Virus record (IMG/VR): IMGVR_UViG_3300050821_007647
Coordinates: 1 to 57,600 of that record
Length of the DNA stretch: 57,600 bases
DNA from: a virus
Reading direction: 5' to 3' (one strand)
The translations under genes and the position numbers were made by a program. The notes beneath the pieces are model-generated. The model was given only the letters and a program-made list of their open reading frames with translations, was not told where the DNA came from and did not search any database. Positions 36,818 to 44,659 of this stretch are shown here, in pieces. Every line of letters starts with the position of its first letter. Position 1 is the stretch's first letter.

Positions 36818-36846
36818 AGAGTAGCATGATCTAGGTTCCAGTGCAA
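36818..36846 (-). promoter_or_regulatory. Extended -10 promoter of small RNA 2
   Basis: TTGCAC, 17 bases starting TGGAACC, TGC then TACTCT. Near-identical in design to the promoter at 38475-38503. Confidence 0.6.
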
Positions 36847-36849
36847 GTA

Positions 36850-37123
36850 TTACTTTTGACCAATATTTTATTTGAAAAACCTCAGTATTTAGCGCGATTT
36901 TTGAGCTATGCTAAGAAATTCAAGTTATCCATTTGTGTCTAATTCGTCAATGATTTCAAATACTTAGCTTATAAGCAATGGTGATGATTTTTTGATCCAT
37001 TCATATTGACCTAAGTCTTTGATTTCATTGATGAATTTGACGTTATGGTAATTTTACTTTTTTCGTAGTTTTGAGCAAAGTTTCGAGCGTCGCATATTAT
37101 ATCGACTAGCTTAAAAATCGTGC
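36850..37123. other. AT-rich gene-free stretch
   Basis: About 270 bases of distinctly AT-rich sequence with no coding frame, clear hairpin or repeat. It separates the end of the minus block from the small RNA promoter. An origin or protein-binding role cannot be excluded. Confidence 0.5.
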
Positions 37124-37261
37124 TTATTCGATCACTTCCCGATGCCACCACATAGCCCATCGACTGCCCGAAATCATCAAAATTAATCCGATAGTATACT
37201 TGACCGTTTGCATGGTTTGGTAGCCTGCTATAAAGAAACAGAGTGCCTCAAATGCGATCAT
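37124..37261 (-). CDS. 45-residue hydrophobic peptide
   Basis: ATG overlaps the stop of the upstream gene (ATGA) and has AAAGGG five bases before it. The product has a hydrophobic N-terminal segment (IAFEALCFFIAG) and a second one (YTIGLILMISG) before a Trp-rich basic end. Likely a small membrane protein. Too short to be sure, but the coupling and ribosome site support it. Confidence 0.45.
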   Translation of the reverse strand: MIAFEALCFFIAGYQTMQTVKYTIGLILMISGSRWAMWWHREVIE

Positions 37262-38193
37262 TTAAACCCTTTCACTTCTCGTAGCACATTGGTAACTACA
37301 GTTGGCCCAAACTTGGAATACCAGTGAAAGATAGTTTGGAACACTTGTGGATGTTCCACGCATGCCTTCAAGATTTCATCCAATTCATCATCTCCGATGA
37401 TTGTTCCCAATCGGTCGATATCGTCTCCAATCTCAGATAACGGAGACACAGGAGGTGGAGGAGGAGTAACCTCCATTCTTGGTACCGGTTGCGGCGCCTC
37501 CCGTGCTGGGGGAGGTGCTTGCGTAACAGGAGGCGATGTCGATATTGTCGCAACGTCAGGTCCCACGTCTTCAGGATTAAGATTAACGGCACTTTCTGCA
37601 ACTTCTTTGCGGATCTCATTGATCTGGCGTGTATTGAGCCCTGGATACAATGCCAGAATTTGCGTGTCAGTTCTGCCGTCTTTGATCAAGTCGGCAGCAC
37701 TTCTTTGCGCAACCTCTTTGGCTGTGGCCAAAATCTTTCGGGCAGTGTCTTGGGTCATCTCGGGTGCAATCGCACCCTTATCTGCCACTTGACTAACGCT
37801 CGTGCGATCATAAAGAACGGCTGTAGCGATCAAGGACAACGTCGTTACTTCCATTGGCAAGATATGCCGTGTCCGTGACAACAGGTCTGGAGTGAAGACA
37901 CGATGGATAATTTCGTATTTGTAACAAGTATTTGTAGACAAGCCTAGAACATCTTTGCATGTTCCGCTCCAATCTCTACCCCATTTGTCGCGATCACGCC
38001 AATATTCAGCATGGAATTCTCTGATCCGTTTACCCTTCTCCAAGATCGTATCAAGTTCTTGGACTGATGCTGCCGCAATATAATCGCGCCATTGATCCCT
38101 GGTGAAGGCTAACGTGCCCTCAGTCATCTGTTCAACGGGAAGGATCTCCGATTGAAGTTCGGTTAACTCTGTTGATACGGACTCGTCATTCAT
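37258..38193 (-). CDS. Putative DNA-binding regulatory/partition-like protein
   Basis: ATG 38193 (GGAG eight bases upstream) is preferred to ATG 38238, which lacks a ribosome site; product about 311 residues. Residues about 65-130 (KRIREFHAEYWRDRDKWG, then LGLSTNTCYKYEIIHRV) look like a helix-turn-helix region of the type where a phage protein recognises DNA. A long Pro-rich linker follows, then a C-terminal helical domain. No precise family recognised; KfrA/ParB-associated or transcription roles are possible. Lies downstream of small RNA 1. Confidence 0.5.
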   Translation of the reverse strand: MNDESVSTELTELQSEILPVEQMTEGTLAFTRDQWRDYIAAASVQELDTILEKGKRIREFHAEYWRDRDKWGRDWSGTCKDVLGLSTNTCYKYEIIHRVFTPDLLSRTRHILPMEVTTLSLIATAVLYDRTSVSQVADKGAIAPEMTQDTARKILATAKEVAQRSAADLIKDGRTDTQILALYPGLNTRQINEIRKEVAESAVNLNPEDVGPDVATISTSPPVTQAPPPAREAPQPVPRMEVTPPPPPVSPLSEIGDDIDRLGTIIGDDELDEILKACVEHPQVFQTIFHWYSKFGPTVVTNVLREVKGFK

Positions 38194-38339
38194 TGGATAC
38201 TCCATACTCTCATTGCTAGTTCCCAAAGTTCTAGCCATTGCATGCGACTAATTCGGGAGGGTCTATCTATTCGAACCTTTTCAATGATCACATAATCCAT
38301 TTCTATGGTAAATAGAATAGGAACTTGCATGTGATCACC

Positions 38340-38469
38340 TTATAAAAAGCCGCCCCCAGGGTTACAGGTGTGGGGTCCGTTGCCCTTGGTGGGGGCGGCA
38401 GTCATCACCTAGCGTCCCGAGGGGCACTGGGAAGGCGCGTTGATGCACTTTACCAATTGGCTAGGTGAT
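38340..38469 (-). ncRNA. Candidate phage small RNA 1 (about 125 nt)
   Basis: The predicted start (about 38468) falls exactly on a nine-base stem, ATCACCTAG (38469-38461) pairing with CTAGGTGAT (38412-38404). Inside lies a second hairpin with a CCC-CTC-GGG core. The RNA ends in a GC-rich hairpin (38399-38349) followed by TTTTT (38348-38344), an intrinsic terminator. No ribosome site or reading frame fits. Its own promoter sits at 38475-38503. I infer a trans-acting small RNA; it lacks a T-arm, so it is not a tRNA. Confidence 0.65.
38344..38399 (-). terminator. Intrinsic terminator of small RNA 1
   Basis: GCCGCCCCCA pairs with TGGGGGCGGC across an inner GGGC/CCC helix; TTTTT follows on the minus strand. 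Confidence 0.75.
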
Positions 38470-38474
38470 CCAGT

Positions 38475-38503
38475 ATAGTAGCATACATTTGGTTCCTGCG
38501 CAA
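38475..38503 (-). promoter_or_regulatory. Extended -10 promoter of small RNA 1
   Basis: TTGCGC, 17 bases beginning AGGAACC, TGC then TACTAT. It lies just beyond the end of the polymerase gene. Confidence 0.65.
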
Positions 38504-38506
38504 GCT

Positions 38507-40537
38507 TTATGTTTTCAAAATGGCGCCCCAATCGGATCCATATTTAATATCTGTAGCTGAGGGAATAACTAATTCCACTGCTTGTTCCATAATCTCAGCG
38601 GTTCGTTCTGCTACTCTCCGATCGGAAACACTCATGAGGAACTCGTCATGAAGCGTGATTTTAATTGGAATCTTTTCTTTATGGAGCAATGACATTGCCT
38701 TTTTAGTTTGATCTGCCGCAGATGATTGGCACAAACGGTTCATGGCTTTATAGGTGTCAAATCTATCTCCTGTTGGAGTACCAAATCGACAACGTCGGCG
38801 AAGCAAAGTACAAATGAACCCTCTATCTTCTGCTATGGCTTCACATTCTTTAGCCAATTCAAATAGATATGGAGCACCTGTTTTCCATTTAAGAAGGACT
38901 TCTTTTGCCTCATCCCCAGCAACTTCAACGCATTGAATTCCATTGCTGCGATAATATTGGACTTCGTGGAATTTAATTTTAGTCCATTGTCTTCCTTCTA
39001 TTTTCATCCATTGTGTTGGTAATCCAAGCGCGCGAGCCATCTTAGCTTGTTTCATTCCATACGCTAGCCCGAGATTTAAGGTCTTTGCTCTATCTCTTGG
39101 TAATCCACTCATACGTGCAACCATTCCATGGGGATCAGTACGTGGATCGTTTCGAAACTGTTCTACAGCTTTGCTTGATCCTCGTATTCCAGATTTGTAA
39201 GCGAAATGAATAGCCATTCTAGGCTCTTGAGCGGAATAGTCAATAGAGGCAAATTCTTCTCCCTCTTCTGGAATGAATAGTGACCGTATTGCTGGACCCC
39301 ATTCTGGATCACGCACGGGGATTTGCTGTAAGGCAGGATCGCTGGCAGAGTAACGGGCTGTAACTGTTCCAATGCTTTTTGGATCCTGGGCATCGCTTTC
39401 ACTTCGAAGTTGGTTGAATGAGGGATGAAGTCTTCCATTATGCTGATAATACAGAATGTGTCCATCAATGAATGTTCCAGAAATCTTAGACATTTTCCGT
39501 AAGTCTAAAATATATTTACCCACCGGGTGGGTTTTAGCAACCTTGTTCAAGAGTTCTGCATTGATTTGAGGAGATCCATCAGCGGTTCTGGCAATGTCAT
39601 TAATACCGATATAATTTAGTGCTGCTTCACAAGATTCCGCTTTCCAAGGAGATACTGTAACTCCAGTTAAACGCTGGATTTCATTAACAATTTCAGGCAT
39701 ACGATTAATCTTAATATCCTCCGATAGTTTTTCGGCTGCCTCCACATTAACCCGAATGCCAAGACGCCGCATTTCAGTGCTCATGGTAATCAAACTGGCT
39801 TCTAATTCATGAACAACACTAAGCCCTTGTTTTTCGATCTTGGGCAGCATGTTAAAATAACAGGCTAAAGTTTGTTCCGCGTCGCCAACGGCATAGTTAG
39901 CAACAACGGGGCCAGGCAGTGATTTGAGGCAGGACATAAAGACGGTGTGCTTACAGCCAAAATGATTTTCCAACTGTTTTAATCTGCTCATTTCTTTACC
40001 TGCTAATCCTAAACCTACAGCAATACTATCCAAAGAATAACTAAGCCTATATTCATCCAATAACGCTGCCATATGCTGAATATCAACAACACCACCTTCT
40101 GGATATCGTCCTGTTTCATGATACAGCCATCCCATATCATAATTCGCATGGGCGCAGATGAATTTTAAATCCTCCCTTTTCGCTTGATCCTTGAGCCATT
40201 GTAACGGTCCACTAGGATCAATATTACCGGATATATGGCGCAGAGCATAATAGGCGCTATAGCCAGGCCAAGCAACAGAGTAGCCAATTATCTCTCCTTC
40301 GTTGAACGCCCACCCTGATCCTTTATCCAGTAAGTGGGGATCGTGTGTTTCAACGTCAAACGCCATCACGCCTGGGGGTGGGTTCTGAAGTGGTGGCGTA
40401 ATGTATTCGTCCTGAAAAGCATAATTTGCAATGGATTTTTGTAATGCTAAGACTGGATCCTCTTTACTCCCCCAACCGCGACGGATGTAGCTTATGTCGG
40501 TCCAGAACATGCCAGAGGCATCAAAGAATTCAGGCAT
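38507..40537 (-). CDS. Family A DNA polymerase with 3'-5' exonuclease
   Basis: A 676-residue replicative polymerase. Exonuclease motifs: AFDVETHD (D61, E63), AHANYDMGWLY (near 130) and YAVGDAEQ (near 215-221). Polymerase motifs: A, SIDYSAQEPR with D433; B, RDRAKTLNLGLAYG with R481, K485 and Y493; C, LHDEF with D631/E632. All catalytic residues are present, so both activities are expected. The usual Ile of motif A (DYSQIE) is Gln here. There is no 5' nuclease domain. Its start overlaps the queE stop (TAATG), placing it last in the modification operon. Confidence 0.93.
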   Translation of the reverse strand: MPEFFDASGMFWTDISYIRRGWGSKEDPVLALQKSIANYAFQDEYITPPLQNPPPGVMAFDVETHDPHLLDKGSGWAFNEGEIIGYSVAWPGYSAYYALRHISGNIDPSGPLQWLKDQAKREDLKFICAHANYDMGWLYHETGRYPEGGVVDIQHMAALLDEYRLSYSLDSIAVGLGLAGKEMSRLKQLENHFGCKHTVFMSCLKSLPGPVVANYAVGDAEQTLACYFNMLPKIEKQGLSVVHELEASLITMSTEMRRLGIRVNVEAAEKLSEDIKINRMPEIVNEIQRLTGVTVSPWKAESCEAALNYIGINDIARTADGSPQINAELLNKVAKTHPVGKYILDLRKMSKISGTFIDGHILYYQHNGRLHPSFNQLRSESDAQDPKSIGTVTARYSASDPALQQIPVRDPEWGPAIRSLFIPEEGEEFASIDYSAQEPRMAIHFAYKSGIRGSSKAVEQFRNDPRTDPHGMVARMSGLPRDRAKTLNLGLAYGMKQAKMARALGLPTQWMKIEGRQWTKIKFHEVQYYRSNGIQCVEVAGDEAKEVLLKWKTGAPYLFELAKECEAIAEDRGFICTLLRRRCRFGTPTGDRFDTYKAMNRLCQSSAADQTKKAMSLLHKEKIPIKITLHDEFLMSVSDRRVAERTAEIMEQAVELVIPSATDIKYGSDWGAILKT

Positions 40538-41250
40538 TAAGGCAACCCCAAGATTGAATGCAACCGTACAGATGCTCGATAGTTATATTTCATCGCCAAT
40601 TGAGCGACTTTTTGATAATTAGCGGTTAAGTCTTCATGTTCTCCCTCCATTGGTTGAAGGAATATATGAGTACTTGCGATCCACGGTGGTGGTAACGCGA
40701 GAACTGCTTTATTGCCATTTAACTGGGTAGACGTGATCGGAATACCTGTTTTTTCATCATTGTCATCGTTAATGGATATGACATATTTCCAAAATTGCGC
40801 AAGCGCCCGGATATGCTCATTGATGATTGGAGTTTTTGGTGAAACAACAATATGGAGATTAGCTGCTGTCTCTGTTAGATTTTCAGGATATACTGTACCT
40901 GCTGTTTCAATTTGAATTCCAATATAGCTGAGTGCATGAGAAAGGACATTGATTAATTGTCTAATAGGTTGAAGTAAAGGTTCTCCACCAGTAATAACTA
41001 TTAGAGGTTGACCTGTGTATACCGTTTTAACTCTGCTTAAAATTTCGTCAGAGGTCATTAAATAATTAACACCAAAGGTTGTATCGCACCAAGTGCAGCG
41101 GAGATTACATTCCGCTAATCGAATGAAGATAGCAGGAAATCCAGAGAAAGGCCCTTCTCCTTGTATAGTAGGCCAAACATCAGTGATCTTATATACTCCG
41201 TCCCACGTTGCTGGATCAATAGCATGAGCAACCTCATTCGTTCCCAACAT
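40537..41250 (-). CDS. queE: 7-carboxy-7-deazaguanine synthase (radical SAM)
   Basis: A 237-residue enzyme converting 6-carboxy-tetrahydropterin to 7-carboxy-7-deazaguanine with SAM, Mg and a 4Fe-4S cluster. It has the QueE start TIQGEGPFSGFPAIFIRL, the cluster motif C48-x3-C52-x2-C55 (ECNLRCTWCDTTFG) and the SAM-binding VITGGEPLL. Length is normal. It overlaps the small Zn-ribbon gene upstream by 17 bases and is coupled to the polymerase. In this phage its product should feed DNA modification. Confidence 0.92.
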   Translation of the reverse strand: MLGTNEVAHAIDPATWDGVYKITDVWPTIQGEGPFSGFPAIFIRLAECNLRCTWCDTTFGVNYLMTSDEILSRVKTVYTGQPLIVITGGEPLLQPIRQLINVLSHALSYIGIQIETAGTVYPENLTETAANLHIVVSPKTPIINEHIRALAQFWKYVISINDDNDEKTGIPITSTQLNGNKAVLALPPPWIASTHIFLQPMEGEHEDLTANYQKVAQLAMKYNYRASVRLHSILGLP

Positions 41251-41422
41251 CTTCTTTGTCCAAGATTGGAGTTGCTGTCATGATACGGATTTCGTCAATC
41301 TGATCCTGAGTTAATTCAGGTTGATTATGTATCCATTGACAAACCATACAGCGTTGAGGTGGATTATTTTCTCCATAATAATAGACAAGAGCGTTACAAA
41401 CAATGCAGGTAAATTCACTCAT
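41234..41422 (-). CDS. Small zinc-ribbon protein
   Basis: ATG 41422 (GGGGAG upstream) gives a 62-residue protein; the longer frame from 41440 is less likely. CIVC and CMVC form a probable zinc-binding pair about 20 residues apart, followed by an acidic helix. It is encoded between the clamp-like gene and queE, so it may act in replication or modification. Function unknown. Confidence 0.6.
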   Translation of the reverse strand: MSEFTCIVCNALVYYYGENNPPQRCMVCQWIHNQPELTQDQIDEIRIMTATPILDKEDVGNE

Positions 41423-41451
41423 GGCGCGAATTCTCCCCATGCATAACCATT

Positions 41452-42432
41452 CTAAATCGCCCCTGTTGCAATCCCAACTAATCCTGTTCGATTGTCAGAG
41501 AAACGTAATCGATGGGGTGCATCTCGAAAGTCTATATGAGTAGCGACGCTAAAGACAAGCTGCGCAGTCTGTACGTTCATCTTGAAGCTTCCAGCAATCT
41601 CAGTTTCGGTAACAGCGCTTTCCCCATTTGACCCATCAACTGTCAATGTATAGTTGTCGAATGTACAAAAGCGACCACCAATCATACCAACATCTTCTAG
41701 ATCCGCAGCTATATCGCCAACTGGAATTGATGCAGGTGTCAATGAATTGGCAAAATCGATAAATTTATCAGGTAATTCAACTTCTAGCCGTTGCGCCTGT
41801 AGTACAGCACCGTTTTCATAGTCAAATCTTATGGTATTATCATTAAAAGAAAAATAAGGTAATTGATCAGTTGAGAATAAAATATCCAAAGCCCATGGCG
41901 GCAATAGTATGGGACCAAAGTTATTAGCAACTGGAATTTTAACCAGTATTTGATTGTTGGTTGCAATGACTCCTGTCGGATGGATCATGATAGCATTTGC
42001 CCAAAGATGTAAAGCATTTTCAGACATGAATACCCGAGCAGCTTTAATGGCGTCTTTGAGCCAACTTGGGAATAATCTTCCACCCTCTATTCTTGGTGGA
42101 AAGAATACGTCTCCTACATATTTTTGTGATAATTTGTACCGCGTTTTGCCACCTGCTTTTACTTTTGTTATGGTTGTGAACTTCTCGGCTACGCTCATGG
42201 TGCATTGTTCAGACCATACCTTTTGTAATTTTTCCGCGGATAAAGCTACAGGACCATAGTATTCTGGAATAGGACACCATGAATATGTGGTGCCATTAAA
42301 AGCTTGGATCTCCCCATCTTTGAGCAAAACAATAACCTCCACGAACCTGGGGGTGGGTTTGAGCGCTGGAGCAAGTGCAGCAAGGGCTGATGTTAAGTCC
42401 ACAGTAGATCCGAAGTATTGCTGGTATCCCAT
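41452..42432 (-). CDS. Sliding-clamp-like protein (tentative)
   Basis: A 326-residue protein. Its sequence pattern suggests repeated clamp domains: LHLWANAIMIHPTGVIATNNQILVKIPV resembles the 'L-x-x-V-x-x-x-x-x-x-x-x-A-T-D-x-x-x-L' strand-turn of DNA clamps, and the end (RLRFSDNRTGLVGIATG) resembles the final strand of a beta clamp. It lies with the polymerase in one operon, which fits a processivity factor. Similarity is weak and read by eye, so treat as a hypothesis. Overlaps the upstream small gene by 40 bases. Confidence 0.4.
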   Translation of the reverse strand: MGYQQYFGSTVDLTSALAALAPALKPTPRFVEVIVLLKDGEIQAFNGTTYSWCPIPEYYGPVALSAEKLQKVWSEQCTMSVAEKFTTITKVKAGGKTRYKLSQKYVGDVFFPPRIEGGRLFPSWLKDAIKAARVFMSENALHLWANAIMIHPTGVIATNNQILVKIPVANNFGPILLPPWALDILFSTDQLPYFSFNDNTIRFDYENGAVLQAQRLEVELPDKFIDFANSLTPASIPVGDIAADLEDVGMIGGRFCTFDNYTLTVDGSNGESAVTETEIAGSFKMNVQTAQLVFSVATHIDFRDAPHRLRFSDNRTGLVGIATGAI

Positions 42433-42605
42433 TCCAAGTCTTCAAAGCGAGTTGCTTTTGGAGTGCTGCCTGGATGGTAGATAACAAAAGCAAATTGATT
42501 ATTAAAAGAGGACAATATCCCTACCTCTGTTTTTCTGCCTGGATAGTTATTTGGCTCGCGATAAATGACGCGTTTGCCTATATCATCTTCTCTGGGCTTG
42601 ATCAT
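42393..42605 (-). CDS. Small basic protein coupled to dpdA
   Basis: A 70-residue protein whose ATG overlaps the dpdA stop (ATGA). The sequence (DDIGKRVIYREP, then EVGILSSFNNQFAFVIYHPG, then ATRFEDLEW) looks like a small SH3-like barrel found in many phages as an uncharacterised protein. Function unknown. Confidence 0.65.
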   Translation of the reverse strand: MIKPREDDIGKRVIYREPNNYPGRKTEVGILSSFNNQFAFVIYHPGSTPKATRFEDLEWDTSNTSDLLWT

Positions 42606-43579
42606 AGTGCAAACAAAGTGTCTTGTACGGGTGTAGGGCGATATTTTCTTTTGGCAGCCTCAATTAAAGCATAGGCATTGCAAAGTTCTCGTGCGCCACC
42701 TTCAGTTTGTAAATCATATTCGGTTACTTTTACTTTATCCATAATTTCTTCAATCAATTTTTTTATTGCTGGATTATATTTTTTCATCATGTCAAGATGA
42801 GCCCATTGACGACGTTTATTAGGAGATTGTTTGGACACAGAAATAATTTGTAAGTTATTACCGTCATTAATAGGTAAGATTATATTACCAAATGCTGCTA
42901 TTTGGATAATTGCAGCGGAATCAATTGAGTACCAAGGAACCTCTAGCATCATTTCATTTCCCGTTGTGGCTAATCCATGTGTTCTTGTATTGGCGGGAAT
43001 AAAATTAGAGAGGTATTTTTTATGGGTACTTCGTTGCGCCCAGGTCCGTCTCTGTGTTTCACGAACATCATTGCGAGGAGAAATACAAATATAATCGGAA
43101 TTTAGTTCCAAGACCTCACTTAGTCTAGGAATGGATTCACCTTGATGAAACACGGGAAGAATTCTAGAACCAAATTCTTTTGATAATATACGATGATTTT
43201 CATCGGAAATTCGAATTGCGCTCCGAATTTCCTCTTCGGAGGGCGTTCTGTTCGGTTCCCCTGGAATTTTATCCAGTGAGATTGCGTAGATCGCCTTAAA
43301 TTTATCATCTAAATTCCTGAATATGTTTTTCAGCGCTGCAAGTAGGTCTTTAACTTCGATATCTGGTTGCTTTTTCTTCCATGCCGTAAACGCTCCAGAG
43401 TCAAAGAGCAAGGTTATGTCTTTTGTGTCTCGTACCTCTTTAACTTGTCTGATATACCGTCTAGCATCTTCAATATATTGTGGATGAAGCGTAAGCAGGC
43501 GATAATCAATCATTCGCATTAAAGTATCACGGTGCGACTTAGCACCTAATGATCCGCTGTGGTATAGCTGGATAGCCAT
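42602..43579 (-). CDS. dpdA: DNA guanine transglycosylase DpdA-like (inserts 7-deazaguanine into DNA)
   Basis: A 325-residue TGT-fold enzyme. Motifs: FDSGAF with D60 (substrate-binding Asp), VFHQGE (143-148), HGLATTG (201-207) and WYSIDSAAII, whose D220 occupies the nucleophile position typical of phage DpdA (YSxDS). Known DpdA enzymes swap guanine in DNA for preQ0, preQ1 or relatives after replication. Its operon holds queF and queE, and queD and queC lie just upstream, so the substrate is probably preQ1. The start directly follows the previous stop with GGAG nine bases upstream. Confidence 0.85.
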   Translation of the reverse strand: MAIQLYHSGSLGAKSHRDTLMRMIDYRLLTLHPQYIEDARRYIRQVKEVRDTKDITLLFDSGAFTAWKKKQPDIEVKDLLAALKNIFRNLDDKFKAIYAISLDKIPGEPNRTPSEEEIRSAIRISDENHRILSKEFGSRILPVFHQGESIPRLSEVLELNSDYICISPRNDVRETQRRTWAQRSTHKKYLSNFIPANTRTHGLATTGNEMMLEVPWYSIDSAAIIQIAAFGNIILPINDGNNLQIISVSKQSPNKRRQWAHLDMMKKYNPAIKKLIEEIMDKVKVTEYDLQTEGGARELCNAYALIEAAKRKYRPTPVQDTLFAL

Positions 43580-43801
43580 TTATACTCCAGCAATCTCCAT
43601 TAGTTTTAAAACAAAGACTTTTTGTTTTTCTCTATAAACTTCATCCAATGATCTAAGTTTAGCACTTGGACAAGCATCATTAGCATCTTGTCGCCAATAG
43701 TCAATGGTTGCTTTGCTATAGGCAGCATAAAGCTTTCCAAGTTCAGTTTCCAAGAACTTGTTGTGGCGCTCACGTTGGGCTTGCCATTCTTCAGCGCTCA
43801 T
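43580..43801 (-). CDS. Small helical protein between queF and dpdA
   Basis: ATG 43801 with GGAG nine bases upstream is preferred to ATG 43822 inside queF. The 73-residue product is charged and helical (AEEWQAQRERHNKFLE). It is part of the queF-dpdA operon. No family recognised. Confidence 0.6.
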   Translation of the reverse strand: MSAEEWQAQRERHNKFLETELGKLYAAYSKATIDYWRQDANDACPSAKLRSLDEVYREKQKVFVLKLMEIAGV

Positions 43802-43805
43802 GGAG

Positions 43806-44246
43806 TTATTCTCCATCGTCATCCTCTAAATAAGTAATTGGAGTCCACATTGCTGAGGGTTTAATTGCTAGTCCGCCTCTAGGCTTAAAATTACCCTTAA
43901 CTTCTATCCATTTTGGAATAAGAAGCACCCTTAAATCATAGCAAACTTTGGCAACAACCTTTTCATGGAATGTAGGCTCTTGTCGATATGAACCTAAATA
44001 TAGCTTCAAACTTTTCGACTCCACAATCCACTCATCGGGTGAATAGTTAATTTCAATGGAACCGAAATCAGGACCCCCAGTAATGGGGCAAACCGTTGTA
44101 AATTCATCACCAGATATATTAACAAGAGCAGTCATGACTCCAAATGTGGCTGCAAATGGTTTCATGGGATTGGGAACTCTTTCCAATAGCTTTGGATCAG
44201 AGCCAACATAAACATGAGGAACTATTTGACCAAGTGCTGTCACCAT
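43806..44246 (-). CDS. queF: NADPH-dependent 7-cyano-7-deazaguanine reductase (short QueF)
   Basis: A 146-residue unimodular QueF that reduces the preQ0 nitrile to the preQ1 aminomethyl group. The catalytic set is intact: C53 in TVCPITGGPDFG (thioimide nucleophile), D60, the NADPH motif ESKSLK (76-81) and H94-E95. The active-site residues argue for a working reductase and so for preQ1 as the DNA base. Its start overlaps the upstream coiled-coil gene (ATGGTGA). Confidence 0.9.
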   Translation of the reverse strand: MVTALGQIVPHVYVGSDPKLLERVPNPMKPFAATFGVMTALVNISGDEFTTVCPITGGPDFGSIEINYSPDEWIVESKSLKLYLGSYRQEPTFHEKVVAKVCYDLRVLLIPKWIEVKGNFKPRGGLAIKPSAMWTPITYLEDDDGE

Positions 44247-44494
44247 TTCACTCCCACGATGATTGCCGCAATACCTACTAAAGTCAATATAGTCAGACCA
44301 TAAGTAATCAGCATTGTTTGAAATGAAACCTTCATTTCTTGTCGCAGTCGATTAATATCTGTGGACGTGCTGTCAATCCTGACACCAACAACATCAAGTT
44401 TACCCGACAATTTGGCAATATCCGCATACACCTCACCCGTAGCGGCTTCAATCTTAGCCCTTATTTCTTCACGGGAGGGAGTTACATTGCTCAT
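44240..44494 (-). CDS. Coiled-coil protein with C-terminal membrane anchor
   Basis: ATG 44494 gives an 84-residue protein: a coiled coil (residues about 15-55) and one membrane helix (MLITYGLTILTLVGIAAIIV) with a basic end. No ribosome site precedes the ATG, and the -10 of the promoter ends only 12 bases upstream, so the mRNA may be nearly leaderless. First gene of the queF-dpdA-clamp-queE-polymerase operon. Confidence 0.65.
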   Translation of the reverse strand: MSNVTPSREEIRAKIEAATGEVYADIAKLSGKLDVVGVRIDSTSTDINRLRQEMKVSFQTMLITYGLTILTLVGIAAIIVGVKW

Positions 44495-44506
44495 GGCAAC
44501 ACGTAT

Positions 44507-44535
44507 ATCATAGAACCTGCTCCTGTGCAAGTCAA
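44507..44535 (-). promoter_or_regulatory. Promoter of the queF-dpdA-polA operon
   Basis: TTGACT, 17 bases, TATGAT on the minus strand. TTGCAC, the -35 of the small RNA promoters, also lies inside the spacer. The predicted start is about six bases before the ATG at 44494. Confidence 0.6.
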
Positions 44536-44536
44536 A

Positions 44537-44573
44537 GAGAGAGCCGTGGTTGTGAGCAATCACGGCCCTCTCT
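44537..44573 (-). terminator. Hairpin between secreted-protein and queF operons
   Basis: GAGAG-G-GCCGTG pairs with CACGGC-TCTCTC across a 12-base loop; TTTG follows on the minus strand and overlaps the next promoter. Probable terminator of the secreted-protein transcript. Confidence 0.5.
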
Positions 44574-44602
44574 ATCCACCTGAAAGCTTTCGTATCTTGT
44601 GC

Positions 44603-44650
44603 TACGCCAGTTCCGACACAAAGGGGGTGTGAAAAACGGCTGGTACGCTC
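44603..44650 (-). ncRNA. Conserved 3' stem-loop, copy 1
   Basis: Starting a few bases after the stop of the secreted-protein gene, the minus strand carries ACCAG, a paired stem (CCG/CGG, then ACAC/GTGT) and GAACTGGCGTAG. The core TACCAG...GAACTGGCGTA recurs after queC (47675-47733) with different but still paired inner stems. Confidence 0.45.
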
Positions 44651-44659
44651 AGGTGAATA

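Noticed and set aside
36586-36846. Short frames in the small RNA 2 region
   Set aside because: No ribosome site; the minus frame begins upstream of the predicted transcript start.
38404-38469. tRNA-like fold (ATCACCT acceptor-like stem, AATTGGTA D-loop-like stretch)
   Set aside because: No TTC-type T-arm, too few bases between D-like arm and 3' stem, no anticodon stem; better as small RNA.
36818-38503. EcfG-type stress promoters (GGAAC)
   Set aside because: GGAACC is present but no CGTT -10; the sigma70-like extended -10 fits better.
43580-44246. Frameshift between queF and the small downstream gene
   Set aside because: queF is complete with catalytic residues; the second gene has its own GGAG and ATG.
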